DNA from: Lachnospiraceae bacterium | Lineage (GTDB): Bacteria; Bacillota; Clostridia; Lachnospirales; Lachnospiraceae | Assembly (NCBI GenBank): GCA_021202075.1 | Contig: JAJQDT010000031.1 | Span: 1 to 64,000, forward strand | DNA: 64,000 nucleotides | Reading direction: 5' to 3' | Part shown: positions 1-8,661 of the stretch, piece after piece | Numbering within the stretch: position 1 is the stretch's first letter | Layout: every line of letters begins with the position of its first letter | Translations under genes and position numbers: made by a program | Notes under the pieces: generated by a model | The model's database searches: none | Seen by the model: only the letters and a program-made list of their open reading frames with translations | What the model was told of the DNA's origin: nothing

Positions 1-8
1 TCAGAAAA

Positions 9-276
9 ATGAGCGATATACTTGGGTTGAGTAAGCATTATCCGACTTTCAGGTTATGATACGGATACGAAACTGGTAGCCAAGAGAAAAAATATTTATG
101 AGAGCGTCTGTCAGGAATTTGAAAGATGGGATAGGCAAAAACGGCTGACACGGGACTTTCTGAAGGATATCATTGAAAAATGTGAGGACATGATTAATGG
201 GGATGGCATTGCGGAAGAATACATAGGCGAAAGGCTGTATTTTTACAGAAAAAAATATAGGAAGATGGAAAGATAA
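9..276 (+). pseudogene. Broken gene: ABC-ATPase-like start joined to an unrelated C-terminal tail
   Basis: From 9 a short reading frame gives MSDILGLSKHYPTFRL, which resembles the first residues of an ABC transporter ATPase, and stops at 57-59. A second frame, open from 31, runs to a TAA at 274-276 and encodes about 75 charged residues ending KKYRKMER. I do not recognise that tail. The two frames overlap near 50, so this is either one frameshifted gene or two gene pieces joined by a deletion. The upstream part lies outside the window. Confidence 0.35.
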
Positions 277-320
277 GGGATCAGGGATTTGTCGAAAAAA
301 GAAAGGTGATAGTTGTAACA

Positions 321-1040
321 ATGGATTTCATACACGGCAAAAAAATCCTCATCGTAGACGACGATGAGGGAATCCGCAATATGATTCGCGTCATTCTGGG
401 AAAGGAGCAGTTCCGCAGTCTCTCCGTAGCGGAGACGGGAACGGACGCTGTGCGGCATTGCCGGGAATGGCAGCCCGACCTGGTGATTCTGGACATCATG
501 CTCCCCGACATGGATGGATATGAGGTCTGCCGCAGGATACGGGAATTTTCCATGTGTCCTGTCCTGTTTCTGTCCGCAAAGTCGGAGGAGACTGACCGGA
601 TCATTTCCTACACCATCGGCGGCGATGACTATATCACCAAGCCCTTCAGCCCGAAGGAGCTGGTTGCCCACATCAACGCCATTCTGCGGCGGCAAAGCTA
701 TTATGAAGGACGCAGTGATACCTCCTCATCCTATTCCTTTGGAGAATTCACGCTGGATTTTGACCGGAGAGAGCTTTTGCGGGGGCAGGTTCCGGTTGCC
801 CTGACAGCCAGGGAATATCTGCTGCTGGAATATCTGGTACGCAACCGGAATATCACGCTGAGCCGGGAGCAGATCGTCCGCAACGTGTGGGACAGCGATT
901 ATGACGGGTACGACAACACTGTCACTGTTCATATGCGCCATCTGCGGGAAAAGGTGGAGCCTGACCCGTCCCACCCCATCTGGCTGAAAACGGTCAAGGG
1001 CAGAGGATACATCTTTGATGATCGGAGCGCAAAGCGATGA
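321..1040 (+). CDS. OmpR/PhoB-family response regulator
   Basis: This is a DNA-binding response regulator of 239 residues. The receiver domain (about 5-115) carries the acidic pair in ILIVDDDEG, the phospho-acceptor Asp58 in VILDIMLPD, and the conserved Lys in ITKPFSP. A winged-helix domain (about 135-232) ends with the family signature TVKGRGYIF. A GTG at 306 would add five residues, but the ATG at 321 gives the usual start just before KKILIVDDD. Its stop overlaps the start of the sensor kinase by four bases (ATGA), so the two are translationally coupled. The converging ABC transporter genes downstream are its likely target, which is inferred from position only. Confidence 0.93.
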   Translation: MDFIHGKKILIVDDDEGIRNMIRVILGKEQFRSLSVAETGTDAVRHCREWQPDLVILDIMLPDMDGYEVCRRIREFSMCPVLFLSAKSEETDRIISYTIGGDDYITKPFSPKELVAHINAILRRQSYYEGRSDTSSSYSFGEFTLDFDRRELLRGQVPVALTAREYLLLEYLVRNRNITLSREQIVRNVWDSDYDGYDNTVTVHMRHLREKVEPDPSHPIWLKTVKGRGYIFDDRSAKR

Positions 1041-2395
1041 ACAGAAAAATTATCTCCGAATATCTGAAAACCCTTGTCTTTGCAGTTGTGGCGACGCTGG
1101 TGGTCGGAACGATCCTGTGCTACCTGCTCTTTAGCGGGAAATCTTTGGATATGTCCATGCCACAGTACCTGATCCTGAACATCAACCAGTATTTGAGCCA
1201 GTCGGAGACGGGCTTCTCTCTGGAGGAAGAAGGAATGGAGCAGCTGGATGTACATGACCTGTGGCTGCAAATCGTCGATGGGGACGGAGCTGTGGTCTAT
1301 GCCTATCACACAGGCTCTGACATCCCGGACACCTACACCAATTTTGAGCTGGTGAACATCACCCTGACCTCTGACCGGCTCCCCGGCTATACGGTGTATG
1401 CCAGCGCTTACGACAGCGACGCAGGGGAATATACGGTTCTGATCGGATGCAGCAGCTCCCTTGTCACTAAGGATTCCTACAATCTGTCCGGGGACAGAGT
1501 GACTGTGGCGATGCAATGTGTCGTTATCTTTCTGGTTGTGGCGGCATTGTTTGTTGCGGTAGCCTCTATCGCCTTTTCCAGAAAAATCTCCACACCTGTA
1601 GCGGATATGATGGAGGAAATCGAAGCTGTTTCCAGCGGCGGGGAACTGAACGTGCAAACCCGCAAAAACCTGTTTGCCGAGGTGTTTGAGCGAATCCGTA
1701 TTTTACGGGACAAGCTGGCTTATAACGATAGAATGCGGGCGGAATGGATTTCTAACATCTCTCACGACATCAAAACGCCCCTGTCTACCATAAAAGGATA
1801 TGGGGAGCTGCTGGCGGATGCAGATTATGCCTTTACAGAAGCGGAGGTTCAGCAGTATGCGACAGAAATCCTCAAGGCAGAGAAAACGCTGGAGGGTCTG
1901 GTGGACGATCTGAAAATCAGTCAGTCCATGATTGAAGGTCAGGTTTTGCTCAACTGGGAACAGGTAGAGCTTGGCGCACTGATCCAGGATTGCATCGGAA
2001 AGGTAAGCCCTAAACTGATGGGAACCTCTGAGATTCTTTTCTCACCATCGGAGCCTGTTTATCTGGACTGTGACCGGCGCTACATGGGCCGGTGCCTGCT
2101 CAATATCATCAGCAATGCCTTTGTCCACAACCCGAACACAAAAATCGCCGTCCGAATCAGTATGGCACAGGAAAACGGCCATGTTATCATCCGGATCGGC
2201 GATAATGGGAAAGGGATGTCTCCCGACGAGATCGACCATGCCTTTGAACGCTATTATCGTGGCACTTCCTCTGAACAGGCGGAAGGCACCGGCCTGGGGT
2301 TGGCTATCGCTAAGGAAACCGTCGCCGCCCACGGAGGCACCATTCAAATTGAGAGCAGTGTAGGCAGCGGCACAACGTTTATCATTACACTCTGA
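1037..2395 (+). CDS. Sensor histidine kinase
   Basis: This is a membrane histidine kinase of 452 residues that partners the preceding regulator. Two transmembrane segments (about 13-33 and 153-175) flank an extracellular sensor region of about 120 residues, followed by a HAMP-like linker. The phospho-acceptor is His243 in SNISHDIKTPLS. The ATP-binding domain shows the N box (NIISNAFVHNP), the G1 box (IGDNGKGM) and the G2 box (GTGLGLAIAKE). The stop lies ten bases from the end of the converging ABC ATPase gene. Regulator, kinase and a facing ABC-2 exporter form a layout common for antibiotic or peptide sensing and detoxification, but the ligand cannot be read from the sequence. Confidence 0.92.
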   Translation: MNRKIISEYLKTLVFAVVATLVVGTILCYLLFSGKSLDMSMPQYLILNINQYLSQSETGFSLEEEGMEQLDVHDLWLQIVDGDGAVVYAYHTGSDIPDTYTNFELVNITLTSDRLPGYTVYASAYDSDAGEYTVLIGCSSSLVTKDSYNLSGDRVTVAMQCVVIFLVVAALFVAVASIAFSRKISTPVADMMEEIEAVSSGGELNVQTRKNLFAEVFERIRILRDKLAYNDRMRAEWISNISHDIKTPLSTIKGYGELLADADYAFTEAEVQQYATEILKAEKTLEGLVDDLKISQSMIEGQVLLNWEQVELGALIQDCIGKVSPKLMGTSEILFSPSEPVYLDCDRRYMGRCLLNIISNAFVHNPNTKIAVRISMAQENGHVIIRIGDNGKGMSPDEIDHAFERYYRGTSSEQAEGTGLGLAIAKETVAAHGGTIQIESSVGSGTTFIITL

Positions 2396-2404
2396 CAAAA
2401 AATC

Positions 2405-3079
2405 TCAGACGGAGAAGTATTGTGCCCTGATTTCCTCGGTGAATGGGACGATGTCTCCATCGCAGATGAAGTAAATCTTGTCACAGAGCTTCTCCAGATA
2501 CTGGTGCTGATGGCTGGTCAGCAGGATCGTTTTCCCCTGGCCTTTCAGCCGTTCCAGAATCTGTGTGACTTCCCGGTTTGCCTCAAAATCCAGAGCATTG
2601 TATGGTTCATCCAGAATCACAATGCTCTGGTTTTCCATAATAGCCTGTGCAATGCCCAGCTTTTGCTTCATTCCCATGGAGTATTTCCGAACCGGCGTCC
2701 TGTCCACATCGTCCAGCCCGACAGAACGCATAGTCTCCCGAATCGTTTCGTCATTTACGATATTCCGGATCTGCGCCAGCATTTTCAGGTTCTGAAATCC
2801 GGAAAGATATCCGATAAAGCCGGTTTCATTGATAAGAATCCCCACGTCCTTGGGAAAATTCTCTCCGCCGCTGCCCAGCAGTTCACCGTTGACCCGAACC
2901 TCTCCGCTGTCGGGTTGGAGCAGCCCCACCATCAGCTGGAACAGCACGGATTTTCCGGCGCCGTTGCGCCCTGCAAACCCGATGCACTCGCCTTCATTTA
3001 CTTTCAAATTCACATCTCGATAAATTTGTTTGCCTCCAAAGCTCTTACCGATATGCTTCAACTCGATCACAGTCTTCAT
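2405..3079 (-). CDS. ABC transporter ATP-binding protein
   Basis: This 224-residue ATPase should energise the two membrane proteins encoded just upstream on the same strand. It shows Walker A (AGRNGAGKSVLF), the signature (YSMGMKQKLGIAQA), Walker B (SIVILDEPYNALD) and the switch His (LLTSHQ). The frame is open further upstream, but the ATG at 3079 is preceded by AAGGAGG at proper spacing and begins MKTVIELKHIGKSF, a normal ABC start. It lies 31 bases after the stop of the large permease gene and is last in the operon. The short form lacking a C-terminal domain fits ABC-2 exporters. Confidence 0.92.
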   Translation of the reverse strand: MKTVIELKHIGKSFGGKQIYRDVNLKVNEGECIGFAGRNGAGKSVLFQLMVGLLQPDSGEVRVNGELLGSGGENFPKDVGILINETGFIGYLSGFQNLKMLAQIRNIVNDETIRETMRSVGLDDVDRTPVRKYSMGMKQKLGIAQAIMENQSIVILDEPYNALDFEANREVTQILERLKGQGKTILLTSHQHQYLEKLCDKIYFICDGDIVPFTEEIRAQYFSV

Positions 3080-3110
3080 CTGTTTTTCCTCCTTGCGATA
3101 TTGGATAATT

Positions 3111-4661
3111 TCAGGGCAACAAGTATACAAGTATCCCCGCCATACACAGCACAGCGGCAGCATAGCCGCTCCAGCCGTCAGGGGCAAGCCGCAAAAGCTG
3201 ATATGCTGCTGAGATACCAAAGGGGTACCAGCGGAATGGAAGCAGAAGCCCCATCCCATAGCCGAGAAACGGGACAAAGAAGGACAGCAACGTATTCCCG
3301 GACAAGCCATACAGAGCAAGAGACAGCTCGTACAACAACAGCAGCTCCGGCAGCTTGAGCAGTACGGAGGCGAGCAGCGCGGCGATAAAGTTTACCTCCG
3401 AGACGCCGAAATAACTGTAATACTCTGCCGCCGATTCTGCCCCATAGCCATACAGGAAATACAAAACCGCCATCGTGCCCGCCAGCAGAGCTACATACCA
3501 GAGCCAATAGCGCAGGATAAACCGAACACATCCCCGGTCTGTCAGGGTGCGCCACTGACGAAAGCTGCCTGTGCGGAGCAATGCCGCATCGTTTTTTCGC
3601 TCCCGTTCCGCCTGCCAGAACACGCTGATCTGTATCAGCGGAAAGGCAAACCAGGCAAGCGTATACAATAGCTCGATCAGGTTGATGTTCTCTGCGGAGT
3701 AGCCCTTCATCAGCGACCACGCAAAATCGATAAGGTTGCCGTCGGAGGAAAGCTGCGGGAACACCCCAAGGACAATCAGAAGGATCAGGTAGAGCGGTAC
3801 AAGCCACCTTCTCGGTGCTGGAGAGAAAAAGGCGGAACGATTCTTTCCGCTTATTCCGACTTGCGTTCGGCCTTTTTTCCGTATTTTGCGGGGAAGATCG
3901 TTTGTTGCCGCCAGAAGGAACGCCCCCATGACTGCCAGATTGACTGCCACCGCCAACGGCGAAACCAGCAGCAGCGCATGATGCAGAATATAATAATTGT
4001 TGACAAAAAGGAATTCCAGGGGCGACTCATCAAAATGCGATACAAACCCAACAATGGCGCTCACGATGATAAGAACGCAGGCTGTCAGCATCCCCTTGCT
4101 TCCCCAGAATTGATTGGTAAGAAAAATCACAGCGTAAAGAAACAGGCTGCCCAGCCACAGATACCCCGCCGCACAGACCAATGCCGGCAAAGGGCTTCCA
4201 AAACAGCGTTGATAGCCGGCCAGCAGATCCAGGAAGCCGCCGCTATCATAGCTTGACGCTTCGCTCACGGTAAAGGCATTGAACGGTGCCAGACGAAAAG
4301 CACCGATGATGGTTGCAAGCAGGATATGGACAGCGATCAACAGCGCAAGTCTGACCGCAGCAGCAGTAAGCGTCACGGAATTGTAGCGGGAAAACGAACC
4401 ATACCGTATGATCTCTGAATTGGCGTGGTTTCGCACCTCCTTCCCGGTCACAAACACCAGGAAGAACAGCCATCCATAAATCAGATAATAGTGGTCTGCC
4501 AGCGCACACAGGACATATTCGAACAGAGATAGCCCGGCTGACTGTGCCATCGTCAGCGTCAGGTTGCTGCTGCTCATAGCCATAAACACCGCTAAAATGA
4601 TAAAATATGCGGGAACATCATCCTTTTTCCATAGCTTACTTTTTATGAGCTTTAACTTCAT
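3111..4661 (-). CDS. ABC-2 type permease-like membrane protein (large)
   Basis: This is a polytopic membrane protein of 516 residues with many hydrophobic segments spread over its length. It has a soluble charged stretch in the middle (around residues 250-275, RKIRKKGRTQVGISGKN). No catalytic motif is visible. Its position between a smaller membrane protein and an ABC ATPase on one strand, with its start overlapping the previous gene by 26 bases, argues that it is a permease subunit of that transporter. The substrate is unknown. The assignment rests on hydropathy and context rather than on a recognised signature. Confidence 0.75.
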   Translation of the reverse strand: MKLKLIKSKLWKKDDVPAYFIILAVFMAMSSSNLTLTMAQSAGLSLFEYVLCALADHYYLIYGWLFFLVFVTGKEVRNHANSEIIRYGSFSRYNSVTLTAAAVRLALLIAVHILLATIIGAFRLAPFNAFTVSEASSYDSGGFLDLLAGYQRCFGSPLPALVCAAGYLWLGSLFLYAVIFLTNQFWGSKGMLTACVLIIVSAIVGFVSHFDESPLEFLFVNNYYILHHALLLVSPLAVAVNLAVMGAFLLAATNDLPRKIRKKGRTQVGISGKNRSAFFSPAPRRWLVPLYLILLIVLGVFPQLSSDGNLIDFAWSLMKGYSAENINLIELLYTLAWFAFPLIQISVFWQAERERKNDAALLRTGSFRQWRTLTDRGCVRFILRYWLWYVALLAGTMAVLYFLYGYGAESAAEYYSYFGVSEVNFIAALLASVLLKLPELLLLYELSLALYGLSGNTLLSFFVPFLGYGMGLLLPFRWYPFGISAAYQLLRLAPDGWSGYAAAVLCMAGILVYLLP

Positions 4662-5418
4662 ATCGGCTCTTTTCCCTCCTGCTCAATGCCAGCATGATCA
4701 CGGTTGCGACAATGGCAAAGGAAATCGTTCCGGCAAAATAATTATAAACGTGCATACTGTTGGGGCTCAGCCGATTCAACTGGATTGACGTGACAACGCT
4801 GTACTCCGATATCTGGAGCAGAGAGGTAATCAAATTCTCCGCCACAAAGTACACAAAAGGGGCAACGCTCACGATAAAAACATTTTCCGCATACAGAGCC
4901 AAACCGTACCCGAACAGCGTAAACAGCCCCGCATTGAACCCTTCCCACAGGCACCACACAAGGCCGAAGGCCATCGGATGCGAAACCATCATGCCACCGA
5001 ACACATAGTTTTCCAATCCGGAATGATAGCCAGGAGTCGCCTCAAATGGCAGGATGTACTCCGAAAACAGAAGTCCACAAAAATAGGTCAAGGCAATTCC
5101 CGCCATACAAAGCAGGAAGCCCGCCAGCATATGGTGTACCACATACCGTTTGCGCGACATCCTTGTGCTGGAATAATGCAGAAATCCATCCGATTTTTTG
5201 TAATACAGTGTGAAGGAAAAAGGCAGCGAGGCCAGCAGCGGCAAAAAGAAGTCCAGCGGTTCACAGCCATAAATCCAAATCTGAATCCTGTGTTCTATCG
5301 CCGTATTTCCTGCAAACACCATGCAGGAAACGAGAAGGGCAACTAGCGCAATGCCAAACGCTGCCAATGCGGGGAAAAGCTGCTCCTTCATAAGAGTTTT
5401 CAATAATCTAAGGTTCAT
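4636..5418 (-). CDS. ABC-2 type permease-like membrane protein (small)
   Basis: This is a 260-residue membrane protein with about six hydrophobic segments, starting MNLRLLKTLMKEQLFPALAAF, a usual opening for ABC-2 permeases with a short cytoplasmic arm. It is first in the leftward operon that continues with the larger permease and the ATPase. The reading frame ends inside the start of the next gene, so translation is probably coupled. The paired large and small permeases suggest a heteromeric exporter. The upstream non-coding stretch presumably holds the operon promoter. Confidence 0.75.
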   Translation of the reverse strand: MNLRLLKTLMKEQLFPALAAFGIALVALLVSCMVFAGNTAIEHRIQIWIYGCEPLDFFLPLLASLPFSFTLYYKKSDGFLHYSSTRMSRKRYVVHHMLAGFLLCMAGIALTYFCGLLFSEYILPFEATPGYHSGLENYVFGGMMVSHPMAFGLVWCLWEGFNAGLFTLFGYGLALYAENVFIVSVAPFVYFVAENLITSLLQISEYSVVTSIQLNRLSPNSMHVYNYFAGTISFAIVATVIMLALSRREKSRYEVKAHKK

Positions 5419-5624
5419 AGGTCTGCCTCCTGTATAACGAAACGCTCCTTGTTCGTGTTTTGGTATGGGTTTAGTATATAGCAGGTGGGTTAAGGCGAGA
5501 TTATCGCAAGATTAATTCTGGCTTAACTCATCCTACACTTATTAGATGGATAAAAACAGATTTTCCTTACAAAATTTTTCAAAGAATTTTATTTTGATGT
5601 CGCTTTTTAGACTCGCCAAACGTT

Positions 5625-5630
5625 TATAAT
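5625..5630 (+). promoter_or_regulatory. Candidate -10 box for the ECF sigma factor gene
   Basis: A perfect TATAAT lies 130 bases before the sigma factor start. No good -35 hexamer sits 16-18 bases upstream, so the promoter may depend on another factor. The rest of the gap 5419-5760 holds no gene, only the leftward operon's leader and a short repeat at 5640-5705. Confidence 0.4.
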
Positions 5631-5639
5631 GTGACCAGA

Positions 5640-5705
5640 AGAAATTTGCGGCGCTTGCGTCAGGAAATTTCGATGGTCAACGAGCAACGCAGTTGCGAGT
5701 AAGAA
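5640..5705 (+). repeat. Dispersed intergenic repeat, copy 1
   Basis: This stretch contains TTTGCGGCGCTTGCGTCAG followed by AACGAGCA and TTGCGAGTAA. The same arrangement, with changed stem sequences, recurs at 11040-11105. In both copies AAATTT-type arms flank the conserved core, which suggests a small foldable repeat rather than coding sequence. Confidence 0.45.
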
Positions 5706-5760
5706 TGTAAAAGCATATTTTTGTCGGCTCAAATTACAGAGCAGAGGGAGGGTGAGGAAG

Positions 5761-6252
5761 ATGAATGAGGAGTATCCGGACAGCTGGATCGAATTACTGT
5801 ATTTGAAATACAGTACGGATCTGTTTCGTTTTCTTTTTTCAATCCTCGGTGACAGGTTTCAGGCAGAGGATCTGATGCAGGAAGTATTTTTGAAAGCATG
5901 GCAAAAGCATCCAAACTTTCAGAACGAAAAAGCCGAAAAAGTCTGGCTGTTCCGGGTGGCCAGAAATTTAGCCATGGATGAGTTTCGACGCAAGAAACGT
6001 GAGATGGTTGGGCTTCCCGGAACATTTCCGGAAGACAATCCGAATGCTTCGGAGCCAGTTTTAAGCATGAGGGAACTGCTGCTCTTGATTGATGCATTGA
6101 AGGAACCGGATCGCGAAATCGTGCGCTTAAAGTTATTGGGGCAGCTGTCCCATCAGGAGATTGCGTGGGTTATGAATCGTTCTGTGCATAGTGTAAAAAA
6201 ACGTTATGAGAGAGCAATCGGACATTTACGTAAAATGTTTGAGGAGGGATGA
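5761..6252 (+). CDS. ECF-type sigma-70 family sigma factor
   Basis: This 163-residue protein has the two-domain layout of extracytoplasmic-function sigma factors. Region 2 (about 10-75) includes GDRFQAEDLMQEVFLKAW and WLFRVARNLAMDEFRRKKR. Region 4 (about 105-160) includes REIVRLKLLGQLSHQEIAWV followed by NRSVHSVKKRYERAIGHLR as the recognition helix. An in-frame GTG at 5752 is possible, but the ATG at 5761 has a GGAGG site ten bases upstream. Its stop overlaps the following gene, which encodes a single-pass membrane protein, a common pairing of sigma factor and membrane-bound regulator. Confidence 0.9.
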   Translation: MNEEYPDSWIELLYLKYSTDLFRFLFSILGDRFQAEDLMQEVFLKAWQKHPNFQNEKAEKVWLFRVARNLAMDEFRRKKREMVGLPGTFPEDNPNASEPVLSMRELLLLIDALKEPDREIVRLKLLGQLSHQEIAWVMNRSVHSVKKRYERAIGHLRKMFEEG

Positions 6253-7010
6253 TGATGACGAATTTAGAATTTGAAAATATGGCAGTTAACATAGTAAAAA
6301 ACTTTCCTGGGCCAGATGCTTCTTTTGAAGATTTAAAAAAGAAAAAAGAGAAGAGGATACGTCATACTATGGCCAGGCCGTCTGGCAACAGGAAGAAGGT
6401 TCTTGTTGCAGTTTTGGTTATAGCATTGGTGATCGTTTCCGGCTTTTCTGTATATGCCGGTCAGGCCGGAAATGGAATGTGGGCATTTTACAGTGCATCC
6501 TCCACGTATCTGGCAAGATTTGACTTAGAGCTTCCGGAGCAGCTGGCGTCAGCTTCCATGAGTGAAGAAATCCAATGGCTTAAAATAGTTCCTCACGGGA
6601 CTTCCTGGAAAAACGCATTGATCAATCCGTTGTATACGGTAGCAAGCGTGACCTATTATCTGGATAATTCGGAAGCATATTGTGATATAAGCGTTGGGTC
6701 AACAAAGAATGCGTATTGGGAATCTTATTTTTCATATGATGATGATGTATGGGCTCCGAGAGGTTCAACAGGGAGAAACAATAACTATAGCTATGGAACA
6801 GTACAGACAGAGGAATTTGAAGGAATGATTTTGTATTTTTCTCAAAAGACAATGTGGGGGACAGCGTATGAAAATGGCTCAACTTCCAATGTCATAGTGA
6901 CATGGATTGATTCGGAGAATCGTATTTGTATGAATCTGAACCTTTTAAATTCAACAGATATGGATGCCGCTGTAGCCTGTGCAAAGGAAATCATAAAGAT
7001 GAACAGATGA
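6249..7010 (+). CDS. Membrane-anchored protein partner of the ECF sigma factor (anti-sigma candidate)
   Basis: This protein of about 253 residues has a charged cytoplasmic N-terminus of about 52 residues, one transmembrane helix (about 53-72, KVLVAVLVIALVIVSGFSVY) and a large extracellular domain rich in Tyr, Ser and Asn. Three ATGs in a row (6249, 6252, 6255) follow GAGGAGGG. The third has the best spacing. The stop of the sigma factor gene lies inside this start, so the two are coupled. The topology fits an anti-sigma factor that holds the sigma factor at the membrane. No zinc-type anti-sigma motif is visible, so the role is inferred from topology and context. Confidence 0.7.
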   Translation: MMMTNLEFENMAVNIVKNFPGPDASFEDLKKKKEKRIRHTMARPSGNRKKVLVAVLVIALVIVSGFSVYAGQAGNGMWAFYSASSTYLARFDLELPEQLASASMSEEIQWLKIVPHGTSWKNALINPLYTVASVTYYLDNSEAYCDISVGSTKNAYWESYFSYDDDVWAPRGSTGRNNNYSYGTVQTEEFEGMILYFSQKTMWGTAYENGSTSNVIVTWIDSENRICMNLNLLNSTDMDAAVACAKEIIKMNR

Positions 7011-7317
7011 TGTATGAAATCTTGCCATACTGATCTTCTGCTTTAACAAATCCCCAGTCCATCTGGTAAGATTCGCCAGTGGCGCTCCGGTACCGTCTTC
7101 CGCGGTTACCGTGCGGGGCTGCAATCTGGCGCTTAGCGGGCACCAGGTTTTTGTGCGCGGAAATATAATCCTTTACGGCCGTTTTCCCACCTTTATACCT
7201 GTGCTCATTCTGCTTGTCAAAACAAACAGATGAATTGGTGACATACCTTCTAAGAAGGTTGTCAAGGATACCCGTGTGGCCACTAAGAACCGTTGTTTCC
7301 GCTTTATGGCCAGTCAA
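6991..7317 (-). mobile_element. Remnant of an IS21-family transposase (IstA)
   Basis: On the minus strand about 100 residues match the central part of IstA transposases: AVKDYISAHKNLVPAKRQ, then PHGNRGRRYRSATGESYQMD followed by WGFVKAEDQYG, which is the start of the catalytic core around its first Asp. The helix-turn-helix region before it and most of the catalytic domain after it are missing, and no IstB partner is present. The piece abuts the end of the preceding gene, so it is an inactive insertion-sequence fragment. It marks the left edge of the accessory region. Confidence 0.75.
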
Positions 7318-7338
7318 GCCATGCGGCCGGTCAGCAAT

Positions 7339-7365
7339 TGTGAATATCTGTGAATTAGATATAAT
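7339..7365 (+). promoter_or_regulatory. Candidate promoter of the ATPase/TOPRIM pair
   Basis: TTGTGA (7339-7344) and TATAAT (7360-7365) are separated by 15 bases, slightly tight but plausible. They lie about 75 bases before the GTG start of the ATPase gene. Confidence 0.35.
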
Positions 7366-7438
7366 AAAAATCGAAAAACAGACTATATTTAATTAATAGA
7401 GTATGCTATACTGCTTCTATGAATGGAGGTGTCTGTAC

Positions 7439-8428
7439 GTGAAATTAAAGAATATCAGTTTCGGTAATTTTAAATCTTTATACAATACCTCATTTGAGCC
7501 GGGAAGAGTGAATGTGCTTATTGGTGCCAATGGTTCCGGTAAGTCTACGATACTGGAAGGAATAGGGTTATTAAGCGCGGCGATGACCGACCGGGTGGAT
7601 GCTGGAAGCCTGCAGAGAAAGGGAGTTCGCTTAAGTACCTCTGATTTGTACAAATCTGCCTTTAAAAGCATAAAGCGTGCAAAATCTACCGTTGATCTGT
7701 CTTTAGAGTGGGAAGATACAAAAACGGGCAGCTGTTTTCAGTACGACGTTCATTTGACAACGCCGAAGGAGTCCGAGTATTGGAAATATCATTCTGAAGC
7801 GTTGTATCAGAATGGCGAGAAAAAATGGGGTCGAAGCAATGCTTCCTCCCAATCCATGAATAATTATATTGGCTTTTTCCTGATTGATGATAAGCCGGAG
7901 CTTCTGGAAGCACGAAGCATTGCGTCTGATTTTTCAAAATATGGCATTTTTCAACCCGGGACAGCCGTGTTGCGCGGAATTATTCCTGACACGAATCAGA
8001 TGGCACCGGTTGGTTTAAATGGCGGACGTTTGGCGGAAGCCTTGCAGGACCTGATAGAGGAAAGGGATGGGGATCTGATGTTTGGGTCTCTTTACATGGA
8101 AGATGTGCTGGAAATGATTGACTGGGCATCGGACATTTCGATCGACGCGCCAAAGAAAAAAAGCATTCATCCAAATGTGCCAACGACACGGCAGGTGATT
8201 GAGTTTAGTGACCGGTTTATGAAAAATATGTCGAAATTTACGGGATATGACGCAAGTGAAGGTGCGTTGTATGTCTTATTTATGCTTTGCCTGGCAATGC
8301 ATCCACAAAGCCCATCTATATTTGCGGTTGACAGCTTTGACCATGCACTAAATCCGCGGCTGGCAAAAAAGATGATAGAGGTATTTTGCGAGCAAATTAT
8401 CAGGAATGAAAAGCATGTATTTGAATGA
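7439..8428 (+). CDS. AAA/SMC-like ATPase of a defence-type module, N-terminal part (frameshifted)
   Basis: This is an ABC/SMC-type ATPase of the kind found in OLD, Gabija and PARIS modules. It has Walker A (LIGANGSGKSTILEG), a Gly-rich signature-like GGRLAEAL and Walker B-like SIFAVDSFDHALNP. The GTG at 7439 follows GGAGG at nine bases and begins VKLKNISFGNFKSL, the normal opening of the family, so it is preferred over an ATG at 7403. The frame ends early at 8428 inside a 19-bp tandem repeat. The missing C-terminus, with the His switch LTTHNPLVLDGL, continues in another frame from 8425. One repeat unit instead of three would restore a single 400-residue protein. Confidence 0.8.
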   Translation: MKLKNISFGNFKSLYNTSFEPGRVNVLIGANGSGKSTILEGIGLLSAAMTDRVDAGSLQRKGVRLSTSDLYKSAFKSIKRAKSTVDLSLEWEDTKTGSCFQYDVHLTTPKESEYWKYHSEALYQNGEKKWGRSNASSQSMNNYIGFFLIDDKPELLEARSIASDFSKYGIFQPGTAVLRGIIPDTNQMAPVGLNGGRLAEALQDLIEERDGDLMFGSLYMEDVLEMIDWASDISIDAPKKKSIHPNVPTTRQVIEFSDRFMKNMSKFTGYDASEGALYVLFMLCLAMHPQSPSIFAVDSFDHALNPRLAKKMIEVFCEQIIRNEKHVFE

Positions 8429-8460
8429 AAAGCATGTATTTGAATGAAAAGCATGTATTT
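8406..8460 (+). repeat. 19-bp tandem repeat, nearly three copies, inside the ATPase gene
   Basis: The unit ATGAAAAGCATGTATTTGA occurs at 8406-8424, 8425-8443 and 8444-8460, the last lacking its final two bases. Nineteen bases per unit shifts the reading frame with every copy. Units one and three encode the same peptide NEKHVF. The array both ends the upstream frame and supplies the ATG of the downstream frame. Confidence 0.95.
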
Positions 8461-8661
8461 TTGACTACCCATAATCCTCTGGTTCTTGACGGACTGAATC
8501 TGGCAAATGATGACATTCGCCTGTTTGCGGTAGATCGGGATAAGGATGGTTTTGCACAGATACAGCGGATTATGGTTTCGCAGAATCTGATTGATACCGG
8601 CCTTCCGCTTTCCAGGCTTTGGATTAGCGGACGATTGGGAGGTGTTCCGGAACTCCTATGA
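8425..8661 (+). CDS. C-terminal part of the frameshifted ATPase
   Basis: This segment encodes the end of the ATPase: the switch region KHVFLTTHNPLVLDGL followed by about 55 residues typical of the OLD-type ATPase tail. It begins with an ATG that overlaps the stop of the first part as ATGA, so re-initiation could in principle give two separate subunits. More likely it is the displaced 3' end of one gene. Its stop overlaps the start of the TOPRIM gene by four bases. Confidence 0.75.
   Translation: MKSMYLNEKHVFLTTHNPLVLDGLNLANDDIRLFAVDRDKDGFAQIQRIMVSQNLIDTGLPLSRLWISGRLGGVPELL

Noticed and set aside
2420-3358. A 312-codon plus-strand frame opposite the ABC ATPase
   Set aside because: It is the antisense shadow of a clear ABC ATPase gene.
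7076-7100. CGCCAGTGGCGCTC resembling the core of the cruciform repeat
   Set aside because: It is ordinary coding sequence of the IstA remnant (the RYRSATGES region) and lacks the outer arms and tail.
8406-8460. Short repeats suggesting a CRISPR-like array
   Set aside because: The units are directly abutted with no spacers and lie inside a coding region.
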